Positions 24,417 to 36,997 of a stretch of 64,000 nt of DNA are shown here, piece by piece. The stretch's first letter is position 1, and each line of letters starts with the position of its first letter. The notes under the pieces were generated by a model. It searched no databases and was not told the DNA's origin. It was given only the letters and a program-made list of their open reading frames with translations. The translations under genes were made by a program, and so were the position numbers. This DNA is from Pisolithus tinctorius (taxonomy: Eukaryota > Basidiomycota > Agaricomycetes > Boletales > Pisolithaceae): assembly GCA_024663395.1 (NCBI GenBank), contig JANFAH010000044.1, forward strand, positions 434,001 through 498,000, written 5' to 3'.

Positions 24417-24487
24417 CATTCCAACACTAAATAAAAGCGCTGTTGTAAGTTTTGGTCAATTCTGGTCTATCGATATGAAGGTCGCTG
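24417..24487 (-). repeat. Right terminal inverted repeat of the cargo transposon
   Basis: 71 bp partner of 20717-20787, followed by TA at 24488-24489. Confidence 0.9.
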
Positions 24488-26687
24488 TAACAACGTCGTG
24501 CTTGAGTTGCACTTTACTTGTGGTGTAGATGTTTTTAGAGATGCTCGCACAGTAAGCACGGTATCGTTGCGCCTTGGATGCCGACTCGACGCTCCGATTC
24601 GAAGTTCTGCAGTGCAGCTCTCCATCATCTTCCGTTTGCATTCTCATCAGGATGGTAACTATTGTGAAATGACTGAGACGGTAGGATGGATCCAGTAGAA
24701 TGTACTAACCACAACTCTACCATTGGTCACGCACGCAAATATATCAACTAGTACTTATATGTAAGACGCCAGTTTCTGTCCAATCATTTTGACTGAGCGG
24801 GGTAAGCTTGTACCCTTTATTACCCACACTACTCTCTACGGACGGAACATGCTAATTGACAGTGAATCAGTGTAACCCTAGCATGTTTCAACGGTATGAG
24901 CACTTCGTCACGAATGGCGAATGGATTCAACTTGAGATCTAGCGTGATCTGCAATGGCCAACTCCTGTGTAGGACCGATCGTACACTCGTCAGGAATGAT
25001 GGAACTAACCTGTATAGTTATATTAGTACTGACTCCACGTGGGCTCGTGTGCTATTTGACTTGCTTGTGACCACAGCGAGTGGGGACCGGTATATAAGTA
25101 AAGAGGAAGTGGAGGTTCCTTGGACGACCTTGCGAGCTGCGTCAGAGGCGTATGATATCGAATCATCAAAATGCAACTACGTATTCAGAGCCCTGGCGAT
25201 GGCGCAGTATGCATTCCGTGTTCACGTTCTCTGCTTTATTTTCGACCGGTAGAATTCTTTTGTCAGGCAACCCCTCGAACTTAGAGAGTTTGGATAGTAA
25301 TATGAGATGTTGAGAATTAGTATTCACCTTGTGGGATCCGCTGGGAAGAATCCAAACCCGCGAATCGCGCAGGAAATCCACTTACATACTGGATCCTCGT
25401 TCCTGAGGAACACATTTTCCTTGTCTTTTGTTCCGAAGAAACGCCGCTCGGCGAGTCCCCCTGTTTCCAACTGCGTGAGCTGTACGTATGTGTATAGTCA
25501 ACCAGCCTGTGGACACGCCAAAACGACATGTCGTCGTCACCCCATTCGAAACGTCTGAACCCTCAGGGGTGCCCTTTGCCATCCAATGGTGCATGTTGTA
25601 AGGAATCGCGGCGCGCCCTGACCAGGAAAATGGCTCCGTGAAGGAGCCCCCTCCACCATCCGGCATCGGCCCATAACTTCCTCCGGGATCCGGATTATGC
25701 GTTTGCGGTAGATTGCGGCAATATTGCGCAACGGTACATACCTGTAAATGAAGACGAGAAAAAAAATGCCCGCAACGGCTACCGAGATCACCGAATCCGT
25801 TGGTGGTGTGAGAGAAATATTATCAATCTTTATGCTTTCACCGATCAAAACGTACGAGAGCACGCGGAGCTTGCGCTCCTCAGGCTGGTGACTGCCCAGG
25901 ATTGACGGGACGACTAGAAAACGGTAGAGAGGAGACTGGGTTGGGAAAGTAAGAAGTTCTCTTGGCGTGTGCGTTGTTGGTATGAGCCGCAACACGATAT
26001 TACGTAATACTCACTTGCCACCAAGTGCTGGAGCGGACATTACTGTAACGGTAGAGAACACAGTACTCTCCCGATCCGTGTCTCCGCTGTCACCCATAGT
26101 ACGCAGTACTTGGTTACATGGTTACTGGTTCACTACCCCATACCCGTATAATTTACGCAAGCCTCTGCCCGGACTCGGCTTCCGAGTCCAAGATTAATAA
26201 TCCACATACATGTGTTGGATTACAGGGTCCGAGCACCGTGCGGGCTATCCAGACGTTTGAAGGAAGAAGGCTGATTTTATGTAGCATCGCAAAGTACAAA
26301 AATGTAGGTCTTCATGATAACTGCAACGGAGCTGTAATATATGGTTGTAATGGGCCCGAAATATTAAACATGCTTATTATCGTGGTTGAAATGGTGTCAA
26401 GATCCATTCTGGTAGCGGAGTCGTACGTGTTGCAAAGGGATGCCTCGATTACGACGTTATGTAGCATGCACAAAGGTAACCAGTGGTTTATGGCTTGTTG
26501 TGTGGAGTAGCATAGCGGGATTGGTTGAAAGTTGTAAATCCCACTATAGATTGCCGAGTTGTCAGCGAGGCACAAGTTGTCAAGTACACCATGGTGTCCA
26601 AATGATCAGACGACCAGAAGAGCCATACGGTGAACGAGACTAGCGCTGAGCGCTGGCAAGAGTCGCTATTACCATCCTGACATCATC

Positions 26688-28003
26688 ATGGTGCACTACC
26701 GTGTCTTTCTCGGTGCCCCTCTTACTTCAGATCTCGCTAGAGACCCGAGTTCTTACGTCTGGAAAACGACGGAAAGCACACCGACACCCTTCTCGCCGTC
26801 TTACGTCCCGCCCCACGACCCCACCCTGGTGTATCCCACTGCAACGCTCGACGAAGCCAGCAGACGGATATCTCTTCTGTACCAGAACATAATTTTCAAG
26901 GATGCAGACGAGGACGGGGAACGGATTGATGATAGCGAGCCTGATGGCGCGGGCGGAGAGACACAGGACGATGACGGTATCGTGACATGTCCTTCCGGTC
27001 TGTTTTATTACTGAGATTTGACGCCACCATCGTCGACGTCCAGAACGAGCGACGACATTCCTTACGTGGCCCCCGACTCCAGCGGCGACCCAACCCTCGA
27101 AGAAGAGCGTAAATGCGTCTGGTCTTCCCTCCTTCCTCCTCACTTCGCAGTCTCAGCCACAGGCTACATACGAAACGCAAGACACAACGTATTCCGACGA
27201 CAATACATCGTCTATTACCCGGTTCCCAAACTTCCAGATCAGCCTGCACACTATCACCCCTCTTTCGTCTCTTCGTAGTGCCGCGATTGCACAAAATCAA
27301 GCGCGACGAAAGAGGGCGCACAAGGTAAATGTGCTCGTTGCTATCCTCGAAGTCGAGGGCCCGGACACCGTCAAAGTGAAGACCGGGCCGTGTGCGGGTC
27401 AGGAAGTATCGATACTCAAACTTATACTTGGGGACGAGGAGGGGTGTGTGTGTCGACTGACGGCCTGGCGAGACACGGCGGAGGTCTGGGGTGGGTATGG
27501 AATGGATCCGGATTCACCTCCTGCGTTGGCGCGAGGGGATGTCGTTCACTTCGAGAGTAAGTCTTATGGTCATTGCATGCAGCTCATATCGCTGTTTGCC
27601 CTACATTCTATCCGCTAACTTGGGTAATACGACCATGTCGACCACTTGCTTGGCGCGCGTCGTTATGTCCTTGTGCCTGGACGCCGCTGTCACCACCCTG
27701 CGGACCACATTAGACATCCTGGCAACGTTCTCCCATGATCCCCGTCCTAGACCCGGAACCACAACTACAACCACCACCACATCCAAGCCATCCTCCCCCA
27801 ATGTCACTTTTACCGCGTCCCCGTCAATGCGTCCTGCTTCGCGTGCTCAAATCTGCTACCGGACACTACCGACCGCTCGTACTGACGCACGACTACGACC
27901 GGATCTTCGGTTGGGCGGTAGTGATGCAGCCGTACGGCGCGTCGGGGTACTGGTGAAATGGTTTGAGGACGTTGCAGGAGTCGGGCATTCTTGTGGAAGG
28001 TAA
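26688..28003 (+). CDS. Gene X, copy 3: OB-fold-like protein, best preserved copy
   Basis: Exon 1 (26688-26976) starts MVHYRVFLGAPLTSDLARDP. A 39 bp candidate intron (26977-27015) is very short; copy 2 has 55 bp here. The next frame reads CVWSSLLPPHFAVSATGYIR and YIVYYPVPKLPD but then needs a shift near 27265 to join SLRSAAIAQNQARRKRAH and VAILEVEGPDTVKVKTGPCA, followed by VSILKLILGDEEG and LTAWRDTAEVWGG, a pattern resembling an OB-fold nucleic-acid-binding domain. A GTAAGT donor near 27556 ends that exon; the last exon reads AQICYRTLP, ARLRPDLRLGGSDAAVRRVG, LVKWFEDVAG and stops at 28003. Similar proteins exist in other mushrooms, from memory. The frame break, shared with copy 2, casts doubt on function. 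Confidence 0.5.
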
Positions 28004-29080
28004 GATGTCACGGTGCAATGAGGTCGAAGCAGGATGTCTACGAGTCTGTGGCTCTCGAAGGGCGTTCTCATAATATGGTCGTTCTCCACTATTTTTTTGA
28101 GGGCGATGGTCGCGCCGCCGGATGGTGGGTTCCTTGCCAAGCTGTGTAAATGTGCAATTGGATGGAATAACCTCACCGTGGTCGTAAATGCTGTACAACG
28201 CCCGGAACGCCTCTTGAAGACACATCACGTATGTCTTGCACACGGCATGGACGCATTATTCCGTATACACAGGTAGCGGGGTAGGTGAATCTTGCCACTA
28301 GTCAGGAGCCGTTGGTACCTCGGTACCCCAGTTGGCCGTCAAGCCCGCCAACCACTGCCGATCGACTTATACTTAGCCTATCTCGTTACCAACGTTCTCG
28401 AGTGGATCCTCTACCATTCATTCGCAGCCAACGAACACATGTGCGGATGATAATTTTGGTGGTGCAGTGTTCTAATTTGACCATCGATGGACGATGCATC
28501 CCATCTCAATGTGTTATCCCGCATGACACCCAGCGAAAATGAGACACCCTAGATCACCTTCCAGCCATCCGTTGGCCATCAACCCACTCAGCCAGGTAAT
28601 GACGCTTTGTCCATTAAGACAAAAATAGTAAACTTCCTTGGTGAGCCACTTGCCGTGATGAATTATCATGCCGTCGCGGTCTTTGAAAAGGTGCAATGAT
28701 ATTGTTATGGTGGGAGAACAATTAACTGGATTGATGACGACCACAAAGCGATAGGCAAGCAAGTATCTCGCTTGTTCGATGGTGGGTGGTCTTCTTTGTT
28801 CCCGTTCTATCTTTCCATGATGACCGATATCACAATATTAAGGCATGGATAGGCGATGAGGAGGGTGGTGGGACGTTCACCGTTCTTACTCGTGGACACG
28901 GTGGTTCTGGCAAGCGCTGCTGTGGACTATAAAGCTTCTGTGTGGCTCTCCAACGTCGTACTGATTGACAGCCTACAGCATACCTTCATCCCAGTGGCTC
29001 TGTTTCTACAAAGGCCAGCGCATGTTCATTGCGTTCAAAGGTCACGCCACATCCAAAAAGACGGACTGTCCACTATCAAC
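28004..29080. other. Unrecognised stretch, possible decayed minus-strand exons
   Basis: Minus-strand frames at about 28243-28080 (CKTYVMCLQEAFRALYSIYD) and 28762-28514 (VVVINPVNCSPTITISLHLF ... WLSGLMANGWLEGD) look protein-like but I could not join them into a gene or name a family. No RNA gene or mobile element was seen. Confidence 0.3.
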
Positions 29081-29949
29081 ATGTGTACTCAGATATTATC
29101 TTCGACATCGACATACTCCAACCCCACATCCGGTAACGCGACGAACACGGCGAAACCCAAAAGTCGGCCCCGGACACCGACGTTTTCTACGCTCATGCGC
29201 GTTCCGAACTTAAGCATGCCTGTATTGAAAAATAAGCCATCATTGCCTTTTGGACTGGCCAGACGGTGTCGTTCTGCTTTGGGCACATCCAAGCGGGCGA
29301 CCCCAGAATTGAATTCTCGCCGTATTTCATCGTCGCATTTCGGGTGGAGGTCATCTGAGTCGTCTTCGAGCTCATCAACTTCAGGGTATGATGGGTACCA
29401 CGCACCATATGTGCCCTTGGATCCTCCGACACCACCTGTCTCTGTGGTATGTAAACCTTGTTAGAATGCCGTGGTTAGAGACTTCTGACTGTTTCCATCG
29501 CGTCTTGTGCAGCCGCCACTGGGTACGAAAATCCTGGAGCGCTTCTGGCCTGAAAACGAGCCATTTTCTATGGGCGATGCGGATGTCTCACACTGCCAAC
29601 GCCCACCGCTGGGGGATACCCACTCTGCATCTCTGGACAGGACGCAGGGGTTCGCGTTTGAGATGGCAGTGAACGATTGGACAGCTGGGTCGGGATCGGG
29701 GCTTGGGAAGGAAATTCCGCATCGCTTCTCGATGCTCACCCCTCCACCGAGTCGTCGCGTGTCACGGATACAGCCACTGTCGACGTCTGTGACTGCGACT
29801 CGTGATCTTCCATTTAGGTGCGTACTAATACGTCTGGTATCATACTCCTGGAGTGGTCATGTTGATGCATTGCATTTTTCAGTGACGAGTTCCCGAGTAG
29901 ACCGAGTGTTGATCACAGGGTTGAGTCCGAGTTGCGGTTCCCGTTCTGA
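29081..29949 (+). CDS. Small hypothetical gene, Ser/Pro-rich
   Basis: Three exons (29081-29446, 29513-29817, 29883-29949) joined by introns of 66 and 65 bp with GT-AG ends and fitting phases give 245 residues. The protein is basic and Ser/Thr/Pro-rich in the first half (a run SSESSSSSSTSGYDG), followed by PPLGTKILERFWPENEPFSM and ending ESELRFPF. No signal peptide, membrane segment or known domain; probably disordered. Consistent introns support a real gene; the start is chosen as the first ATG in the frame after an in-frame region of unclear coding value. Confidence 0.55.
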
Positions 29950-30136
29950 AAAGTAGTAATTGAGTGTACCATGGTATATAATAGTGTTCTTCTTTGCGGG
30001 GGTAGCCCGGTAGCGTTTGTGCTTTTGCCAAGGGACAGCGTGTAGTGTAGAATCAGGTAGTCCGCTGCATCCGTCGACATGTGTACTGTAGAATACATAC
30101 ACCCATAACAATACTTTATGATTTCAATTCATCCCT

Positions 30137-30987
30137 CTACGCATTTTCGGTGTCTTCCAAAGGCAGCGGCTTGACCTCGTCCAACACTCTTTTCGTGGCC
30201 TGCACGATAATTTCCCATTCGACTCTATGCAACCGCTCTTCATACACCTCGAGCGGCTCGCCTTTCTCGATCGGGACTTCACGCACGATGAGAGGCTCGC
30301 CCCGGTCGACTTCGGCGACGACGCGGTGAACCATGACACCTAGCTTGTCAGCCTCGCCACGCTGAAATGCCTCGTATCCCCGTTGAATGGCGTTGGCACC
30401 GTCGAATTGACCGGGTAGAGCAGGGTGGAGGTTGATTACGGGGATAGGATTGGTAGGGACCGGATTCTCATCATTGTTACTGCTTGACTCGTCTTGTTCT
30501 TGACCTTCATCTTTAACCTCCCGGGTCCCCCTAAGAGCCTCCAAAAACGGCTCGCTCACGATATGCATCCACCCTGCCAACACTACCACATCCGGCTTTG
30601 CCCGCAGCACGATCCTCGCTAATTCGAGATCGTAGTCCTCTCTTGTCTTTCCAGGGTTACTGCGTAGATATGGTTGGAGGGCAAGATATGCTGTCGGGAT
30701 GGGTGGTGACGCGGTTGTGGCACGGACGAGTCCGTGTGCGGCTTTGCGGTTGGAGAGAACGAGGACTATCGAAGTGTTTGGAAGGGCGGGTGTATTTTGG
30801 GCGTCGATGAGTGCCTGGAGGTTCGATCCTATATCATGATGACGATGGTATTGAATATTGTAAATGGGTTGTGGCGTATGAATGTACCTGAACCGGATAT
30901 GAGGACAACGAGTCGTCGGCTTGAAGGAGTGGCGGGAGTGGGAGTGGGATCAGTCGTCTGGACGTCAGCGTCGGTGTGCGATGACAT
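30137..30987 (-). CDS. ADE8: Phosphoribosylglycinamide formyltransferase (GAR transformylase)
   Basis: Two exons (30987-30888 and 30828-30137; 59 bp intron, phase 1) give 263 residues. The enzyme transfers a formyl group from 10-formyl-THF to GAR in de novo purine synthesis. Visible motifs: substrate loop VVLISGSGSNLQALIDA, then LVLSNRKAAHGL, then VVVLAGWMHIVSEPFLEAL and the signature INLHPALPGQFDGANAIQ with the catalytic N, H and downstream D (AEVDRGEPLIVREVPI). Length is slightly above that of E. coli PurN because of an acidic Glu/Ser/Asn insertion between FLEAL and INLHP and a 24-residue N-terminal lead. As in yeast it is monofunctional. It looks intact and single-copy here. Confidence 0.95.
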
Positions 30988-31886
30988 AGCAAGCTCGGCT
31001 TGTTTCAAACGATCTATAGGTTGCTTTTTCGTTGTGTCGACGACGGCAGATCGGAAGGTTGGTTTGGTGAGATGATATGTATGTATATCTGATAGTCTTA
31101 TTGGCACCGAATCACAGCCACCGAATCCTGTAATTTAATCTCCATGTCGGTCATACTACACAGCATGCATAGCGAGGAAAGAGGGGTTCCTCCACACGAT
31201 ACCGATACCCCAAGCAAATAACATAGAGGGTGCTTTACATAACATTCTACCCCGCTGCGATACCAAAAGTGACTGGTTTGGGGTACCTTCCGTGGACTCC
31301 CGATGTGTCCGTATAGGAGAGAATAGAGGTTAGGATCATATCGACCCATTGAAGGACGTCATTTGTTTCCTCCACTTCAAGATCCATTGAGTGATAGTCA
31401 ATGACACTTTGTGGAACGATCTCGAGTTTAGGGGCTAGTCACCAGTCGTCGATCCTGCGTGCTAAAAAATAACCGGCGAGGGACGCTTCATTTTATCGGT
31501 GTATCGATTGTAATAGATTTCTACGTCGCCATGACAATTGTGGAATGGATGGTTGCTTGTACGATTGTCCCGATCACCTAATTAACAGGTGCCCAGATAG
31601 CAAGCGCCAAGGGGATGGGAGGGCAGTTCGTCGAGTCTAGACTCTGAGGTTACCCTGAGTGGAATGGCTCCGTGTGGCGACGTCGATCTGCTCGTCGGTA
31701 TCACACCAACGAGCACTTCTCTCCATTCCCTCCCAGATGGATTCGAGGGTATCCCCGGAACGTGTCGGGGTTGCGGCTCTGGGTTGAAGCTGAGAGGATG
31801 AGTTTGTCCGTGTTTGTTTTTCATAGACAGCGAGTGGCTGCCTCGCCCCGTCCACGCTTGTCGCTCTCCTCGCTGTAGCCCGCGCC
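30988..31886. promoter_or_regulatory. Shared upstream region of ADE8 (minus) and SKN7 (plus)
   Basis: The two genes are divergent, so this 0.9 kb holds both promoters. An in-frame minus-strand extension upstream of the ADE8 ATG is open to 31107 but adds no conserved sequence. I see no confident TATA box or factor site. Confidence 0.4.
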
Positions 31887-34800
31887 ATGGACCCGCCATC
31901 ACAGGGCCCGCCCTACTCCAACGTCCGCCAACACCTCTTCCACTCCTCCCACCTCCCCCCGCCGTCCCAGCTGCACTTGCCCCCCGTCAGCTCGTCTCGT
32001 TCGAACATCAACACCCTCCCGCCTCTCAATCCGCCAAATCGCATGACTCCCTATCGTCACTCTTCGCCGCCGCCATCCTGGCCCACGTCCCTCCATCGAA
32101 CTTCTAGCTCTCGCGAAGACATCCTCCCTGCATCTGGCCCGCTCCATCCACAACAGCACCCCTCTTCGCTTTCCATCCACCAAAGCACACCTACCCCATC
32201 AGAATCAAGACAATTCAAGCGCGAACAACTGCAACAACCTCCACCGCCGCCACCACCACCACCCGCTCCACCACAATCTCAAAAGGACAGCGATGACAAC
32301 ATGCCAGCGACGAGCGACTTCGTCAAGAAACTGTACAAGTACGTCCTCTTCGCGGCCATCCTTCCGATCCACTGCTTACTTGCAATCAGGATGCTGGAGG
32401 ATCAATCCTTCTCACACGTGGTATCATGGGGTCCAAACGGTGATTGCTTTGTCGTAAAGGTCGGTCTTCCTGCTTCTTTCTTGTTCTATCTCTCATCAAC
32501 CCGTCACCACTCTGATCGACCACGCGATCTCGCTTCCGACCTCGTTCTTGCTCACATCTCCCCTTCCAATAGGACATGAACGAATTCACGAAATCAATCC
32601 TCCCTCGCATGTTTAAACACTCGAATTTTGCCTCGTTTGTCAGGCAACTGAACAAATATGACTTCCACAAGGTGGGTATGGGCGTATATCGTGTGCATCT
32701 TACATGCGCGCTCTGGTGTCTCTTATGACCGGAGGTCTTTCCCATTCTGACATGCACTCCAGGTCAAAAATACCGACGACACCCAATTTGGTGAACACTC
32801 GTGGACATTCCGACATCCTGATTTCCACGCTGACCGGCGAGAAGCCTTGGAAAACATAAAACGCAAGGTCCCTGCAGCCCGTAAATCAGCACCATCAGGG
32901 TCTGGTATCGGACCCTCTACGCTAGGTCGTTCTGGGTCAGCCGGCTCACCCGGGCCCCTGGGTGGCGAATTGGAATCTCTTCAAACTCAAACCAGCACCC
33001 TCGCATCACACACGAGTGCACTGCAGAACCAGAATTCAGCCCTCCAGTCACAGATGACCGCTTTCCAGTCCCAGGCCAACGCATTGCATGCTCAAAATGC
33101 AACACTTCAATCCGTCACAACAGGACTGCAGAACACCGTATCTGGCTTTCAGAACGGAATGTCAGGGTTACAGCAGCAAGTCGCGGCGCTGCAGTCTCAG
33201 AACGACACTCTAAGGACACAGCTGTGTAGGTCAGAGGATCGAGTGAGAGGCTTGGAAAGATGTTACAAGGACGTGCTCGGAGAAATGGTGCATTTCCAGA
33301 GGAATCTTGCCCAGCAGGATGGTTTGATGCAGAGTCTAGTGCAATATTTTCTGCGTGCGGAAGGCGGTGAGTCTGCTTACTTTTTTGGTTTGGATTTTGC
33401 TCTGTTCGTTCGTGTTCTGTATTATTTGAATCAAGGAAATGGTTGGGTTGTCAAGGGCAGCTAGAAGATGAGAGTTGGGTTGCGGGTGCAATAGATCCTT
33501 GCACCCTACCCCGTGTCTTCTGTGCCTGCGTCTCCGATGCATGTTCGCATACTCATCGTTGTTCCTCAGCGAAGCACAAAGATTCCGTCCTTGCAACATC
33601 CATCGCACCTGGACCAGCACCACCTACAGCTGGCCTTGCAAACAACTCCCAGCAAATACAAGGACCCCATACACCTGTGATGCCTCCCCCGGCAAGATCA
33701 GGGTCTCTAGGACACAGTATGACTCCCAACACGCATCCACCTCCGTCCATGTTCGGCATGTCGACGAAAATATCGACCACGGCGGCTGCGATGTCAGCGA
33801 CGTTGCTGGCTTCGCAACAACAGCCGCAGCCAAGTCCGTTTTTGCAGCCGCTTACTGCGTCCCATTCACAACACATGCTCGGATCCCATGGACATGGACA
33901 TGGGCCGCATGGACCGCCCACGACGTCTGCGTCGTCATCGACACTTTTTCGGGCACTATCAAGAAGTCAGGCGCAAGCACAAGCACAGGCACAAACGCAA
34001 TCCCATCCCCGTCTCCATCAGTTTCACAAGCACAAGGTCAGGCGCAAGGACCTGCTGAGCCACCCATACAATCAATTCAATCGATTCCATCTATGCAGGA
34101 ACAGATATCTTCCATGCGAGAAACAATCCCTCTCTCGCAAACGATCCCATCTATGCAATCACCCATGCAGGAATCAATGTCTTCCTTACCGCAAGTGACA
34201 TCGATGCAACAAATGGTGTCGGCTATGCAAACGATGCAACCAATGCAGCAGGTTCAGTTTTTACCCGTCCATGAGGCCCATCGCGTGCTGGGGTTGGTTG
34301 GGGATCATCGATATCCGGATCCGACCGCGATTGCCAGGGCGAGTTTGGCCCAAATGAATGAGATGTCGAGGAAGGCTGGGGCGTCTGCTGAAGTGACGAG
34401 TAATGGTACAGGTTCGGGAAATGGAACGAGACCGGAGGGGACGGATATGACGAGTGGTGATGCTCCTTTTCTGATCCCTCCGGATACATCCTGGGATGGG
34501 ACAGTCCAAACGGTTCACGAGGGATTACAGGTGTTCACATTGGGACATTTGCTTCCGAGGAGTGCGCTTGACGATGCGAATGGGAATTGGACGTATGGTG
34601 GGGATATACCTGGTACGCCAAATATGAATGGGGGTGGGAATGGAGGCGGGAATGGATGTGCTGATGAAGACGGTGTAGGTGGAATTGGGGAGTGTGAAGG
34701 GGAGGGGTTCGAGAAAAGAGGAAAGTCCAGGTGCTGAAGAAGTCGTGCGACCTACACCCACGAACCCCGGCGTCCGAGAATCTTCATCAGCGACTTCCGG

Positions 34801-35931
34801 AGCCACGACACCTTCGACTGGCGGTGGACAGAAACTGCGAGTCAGGAGGTCAACGTTCGTCCCAGGATGGGCAGTCCCGCCACGCGTACTTCTAGTGGAC
34901 GACGATGCGGTGAGCAGGAGACTGAGCAGCAAGTTTTTGCAGGTATTCGGGTGCGCGATTGACGTGGCAGTGGATGGAGTGGGAGCGGTGAATAAGATGA
35001 ACTTGGAAAAGTATGATTTAGTGCTGATGGTGAGTTGATCTCTTTACGCGGCGGCGCCCGTTGGGGCCGGCTGTTGACACACTTTGGGTTTTAGGACATT
35101 GTAATGCCCAAGATGGACGGTATATCGGCCACATCGTTGATCCGCCAATTTGATCACGTTACGCCTATCATCTCAATGACAAGTAATTCGCGTCCGAGCG
35201 AGATCATGACGTACTATTCGTCAGGCATGAACGATGTGTTACCGAAACCGTTCACCAAGGAAGGGTTGTTGGATATGCTTGGAGGTGAAGATCCTTTCTG
35301 TATCCGCGTTTTCTATTTGTTGTGTTGCGTGTGACGTGGCAGGATGGGGCTTACGGAAGTTATGATCTTGCACAGAAGCACCTCATGCATCTCAAGGTCA
35401 TCCAGGAGATGTCGAGGGTCCCGAGAATACCATGTGCTCCGCGTCTCTCGACAGATAATTCGTTAACGGATGCGCTCGTACCCGCTTCGGCCACCCCTTC
35501 TGCTGCTACTACATCGACGTCTTCCGCGTCCTCCTCGGGGACGGACTGTGGACTTATTCTGGAGGGGACGGCGGTGGAATTGGACCGCCATCGGCATCCG
35601 CGAACGCGGAGGGTGTAGACATGCAACGGAAACGGTCCGTTATTCATCGGTGGGGTTGGGACTGACATGCGGATTGATCCGCTTGCTGGGATGGGGCTGA
35701 CTGAGGAACGATATCAAGCGATCCTCAAAGACCTCGTGAAACGGTGATAATTTAGGTGTGCCGGAGGGGTTTAGCTTTGATATGATGGAAGACGAAGGCA
35801 TTGTCGATGTGGGTGTAGGTCTTAGTGAAGGGATGAGTGGTGGTATGGGTATGGGGGAGAAGAGGGGTTTGGAAGAGGAGCAGGATGGAATAAGGGAGGT
35901 GAAGAGGGGACGGTTTGAGGTACTGGATTGA
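31887..35931 (+). CDS. SKN7: SKN7/PRR1-type response regulator (HSF domain + coiled coil + receiver), with apparent frameshifts
   Basis: Exon 1 (31887-32338) is Pro/Ser/Gln-rich and ends SDFVKKLYK. Exons 32390-32459, 32573-32671 and 32763 onward complete an HSF-type DNA-binding domain ([25 protein letters not shown]). A long Gln/Ser/Asn coiled coil follows, ending in [16 protein letters not shown]. The receiver domain lies at about 34880-35284: [14 protein letters not shown], phospho-acceptor D in DIVMPKMDG after a 65 bp intron (35030-35094), TSN, and LPKPF. The frame must change near 33960, 34720, 35286, 35550, 35640 and 35745 to keep conserved-looking sequence; the end reads [12 protein letters not shown]7 acts in oxidative and osmotic stress signalling downstream of histidine phosphotransfer. 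The shifts are either decay or assembly indels. Confidence 0.8.
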
Positions 35932-36997
35932 CGCTGACGGTGATCTGCTCCCCTCCTATCTCTTCCTGCCCCAAGTGATTCTAGCTTCGCCCGCCTTCGA
36001 TCAACCGCCCGTGTCGTGGCATTCCTCCCAATGTCTATGGCGATGCCAGCGCCCGCTACTTATGGTCATGTTCCTGGTATTGTCCCACCACCTCGGTATC
36101 TTTTCCGCTGCATCAAGCTCTCCGCATGTCCTGTTTGTCGCCGCGGTTGCAACTAGCCTCGCGAACTTCGTTACTTCTTTGTATACCACCGTCGTCCGAT
36201 TTCAAGCACGACGTACTAATCCAACCATCACACACACGTTCACGCGCTGCCCACGTCACACAGTGGTACCCCACTACGACGACCTATTCACTCACCACGC
36301 CAGCAATACTTATGACGACGCACGCACGCACGCACCTTATGACTTGCACATATGCAATTGGCTTTTTTTCCCGGCTTACTATTTCATGCTGATGTTTCTT
36401 TGCACATCTGTACCCCATTGACAAACTCTTTTTTTTTCATTTTTTTCACGCATGCCTACAATGCTATCTTGTCGTTGCTATCGTATAGGAATTTACTGCG
36501 TTGATGAATCGATAATGATTATGTGCCGACGGTAATCTTGGATATATATAAAAGTCATCAACTGAACGAGCCTGATACATAGGCGTGACGTCTGATTCGA
36601 ATACATGTATGAAGAACACGTGTGCATATTTGTAGATCTGTGATCATGACGGAGACCTCGTGGGTACAGATACTCTAACAATGACACGGAGATGCGGTAC
36701 GCCCTGCAGAAACCCTGAGCGGTACCGAGTGTTGATAGATGACAATTTCAACTTGAATTGAATCGTGTACCGCACAAAACGATTCAATCTTCGAGGATGG
36801 GAGACCCTAACGGTTGGATGTATCTGATCGTATAGACTAATCCTCTACTCGAAACAGTAGCATCTGTGGAACGGTTCTACCAGAAGCTAGACAGTAAACC
36901 TCAAATGACGGATGAAAAAGACACCATACCCACAACCGGGAGATGACAACGAGAATGGAATCGCTGTGGAATTCAGGTGTGTCCCAAGGGCAGCTTA
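35932..36997. other. Spacer between SKN7 and BTB copy 1 (duplicated at 50600-51285)
   Basis: Holds GCACGCACGCACGCA microsatellite-like sequence near 36318 and long T runs near 36428. The segment from about 36320 on is nearly identical to 50610-51285 and includes a conserved GCGGTACACGATTC-like stretch (36764, 51055). No gene seen; probably 3' regions of the two convergent neighbours. Confidence 0.5.

Larger units (their letters stand above)
20717..24487. mobile_element. IS630/Tc1-type transposon with a cargo gene (3771 bp)
   Basis: Terminal inverted repeats of about 71 bp (3 mismatches) start CAGCGACCTTCATATCGATA and are flanked by TA (20715-20716, 24488-24489). Arm A shows the uninterrupted target at 11320-11324 (CCA-A-TA-ACAAAATC), so both insertion edges and the TA duplication are proven by comparison. 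Inside, a five-exon transposase runs on the minus strand and an unrelated three- or four-exon gene on the plus strand, converging tail to tail. The size is more than twice that of a plain Tc1-type element. Confidence 0.93.
19246..26850 (+). repeat. Segmental duplication 1, arm B
   Basis: Same-orientation copy of 9811-16140. Arm B contains an insertion that arm A lacks (20717-24487) and lacks the two insertions of arm A. Outside the insertions the arms match over kilobases with scattered substitutions and small indels. Confidence 0.85.

Noticed and set aside
30815..30835. GGTTCGATCC, similar to a tRNA T-arm (B box)
   Set aside because: It is the splice junction and SNL codons of ADE8 on the other strand; no cloverleaf can be folded around it. 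A similar GGTTCGATCC at 37277 also lacks one.
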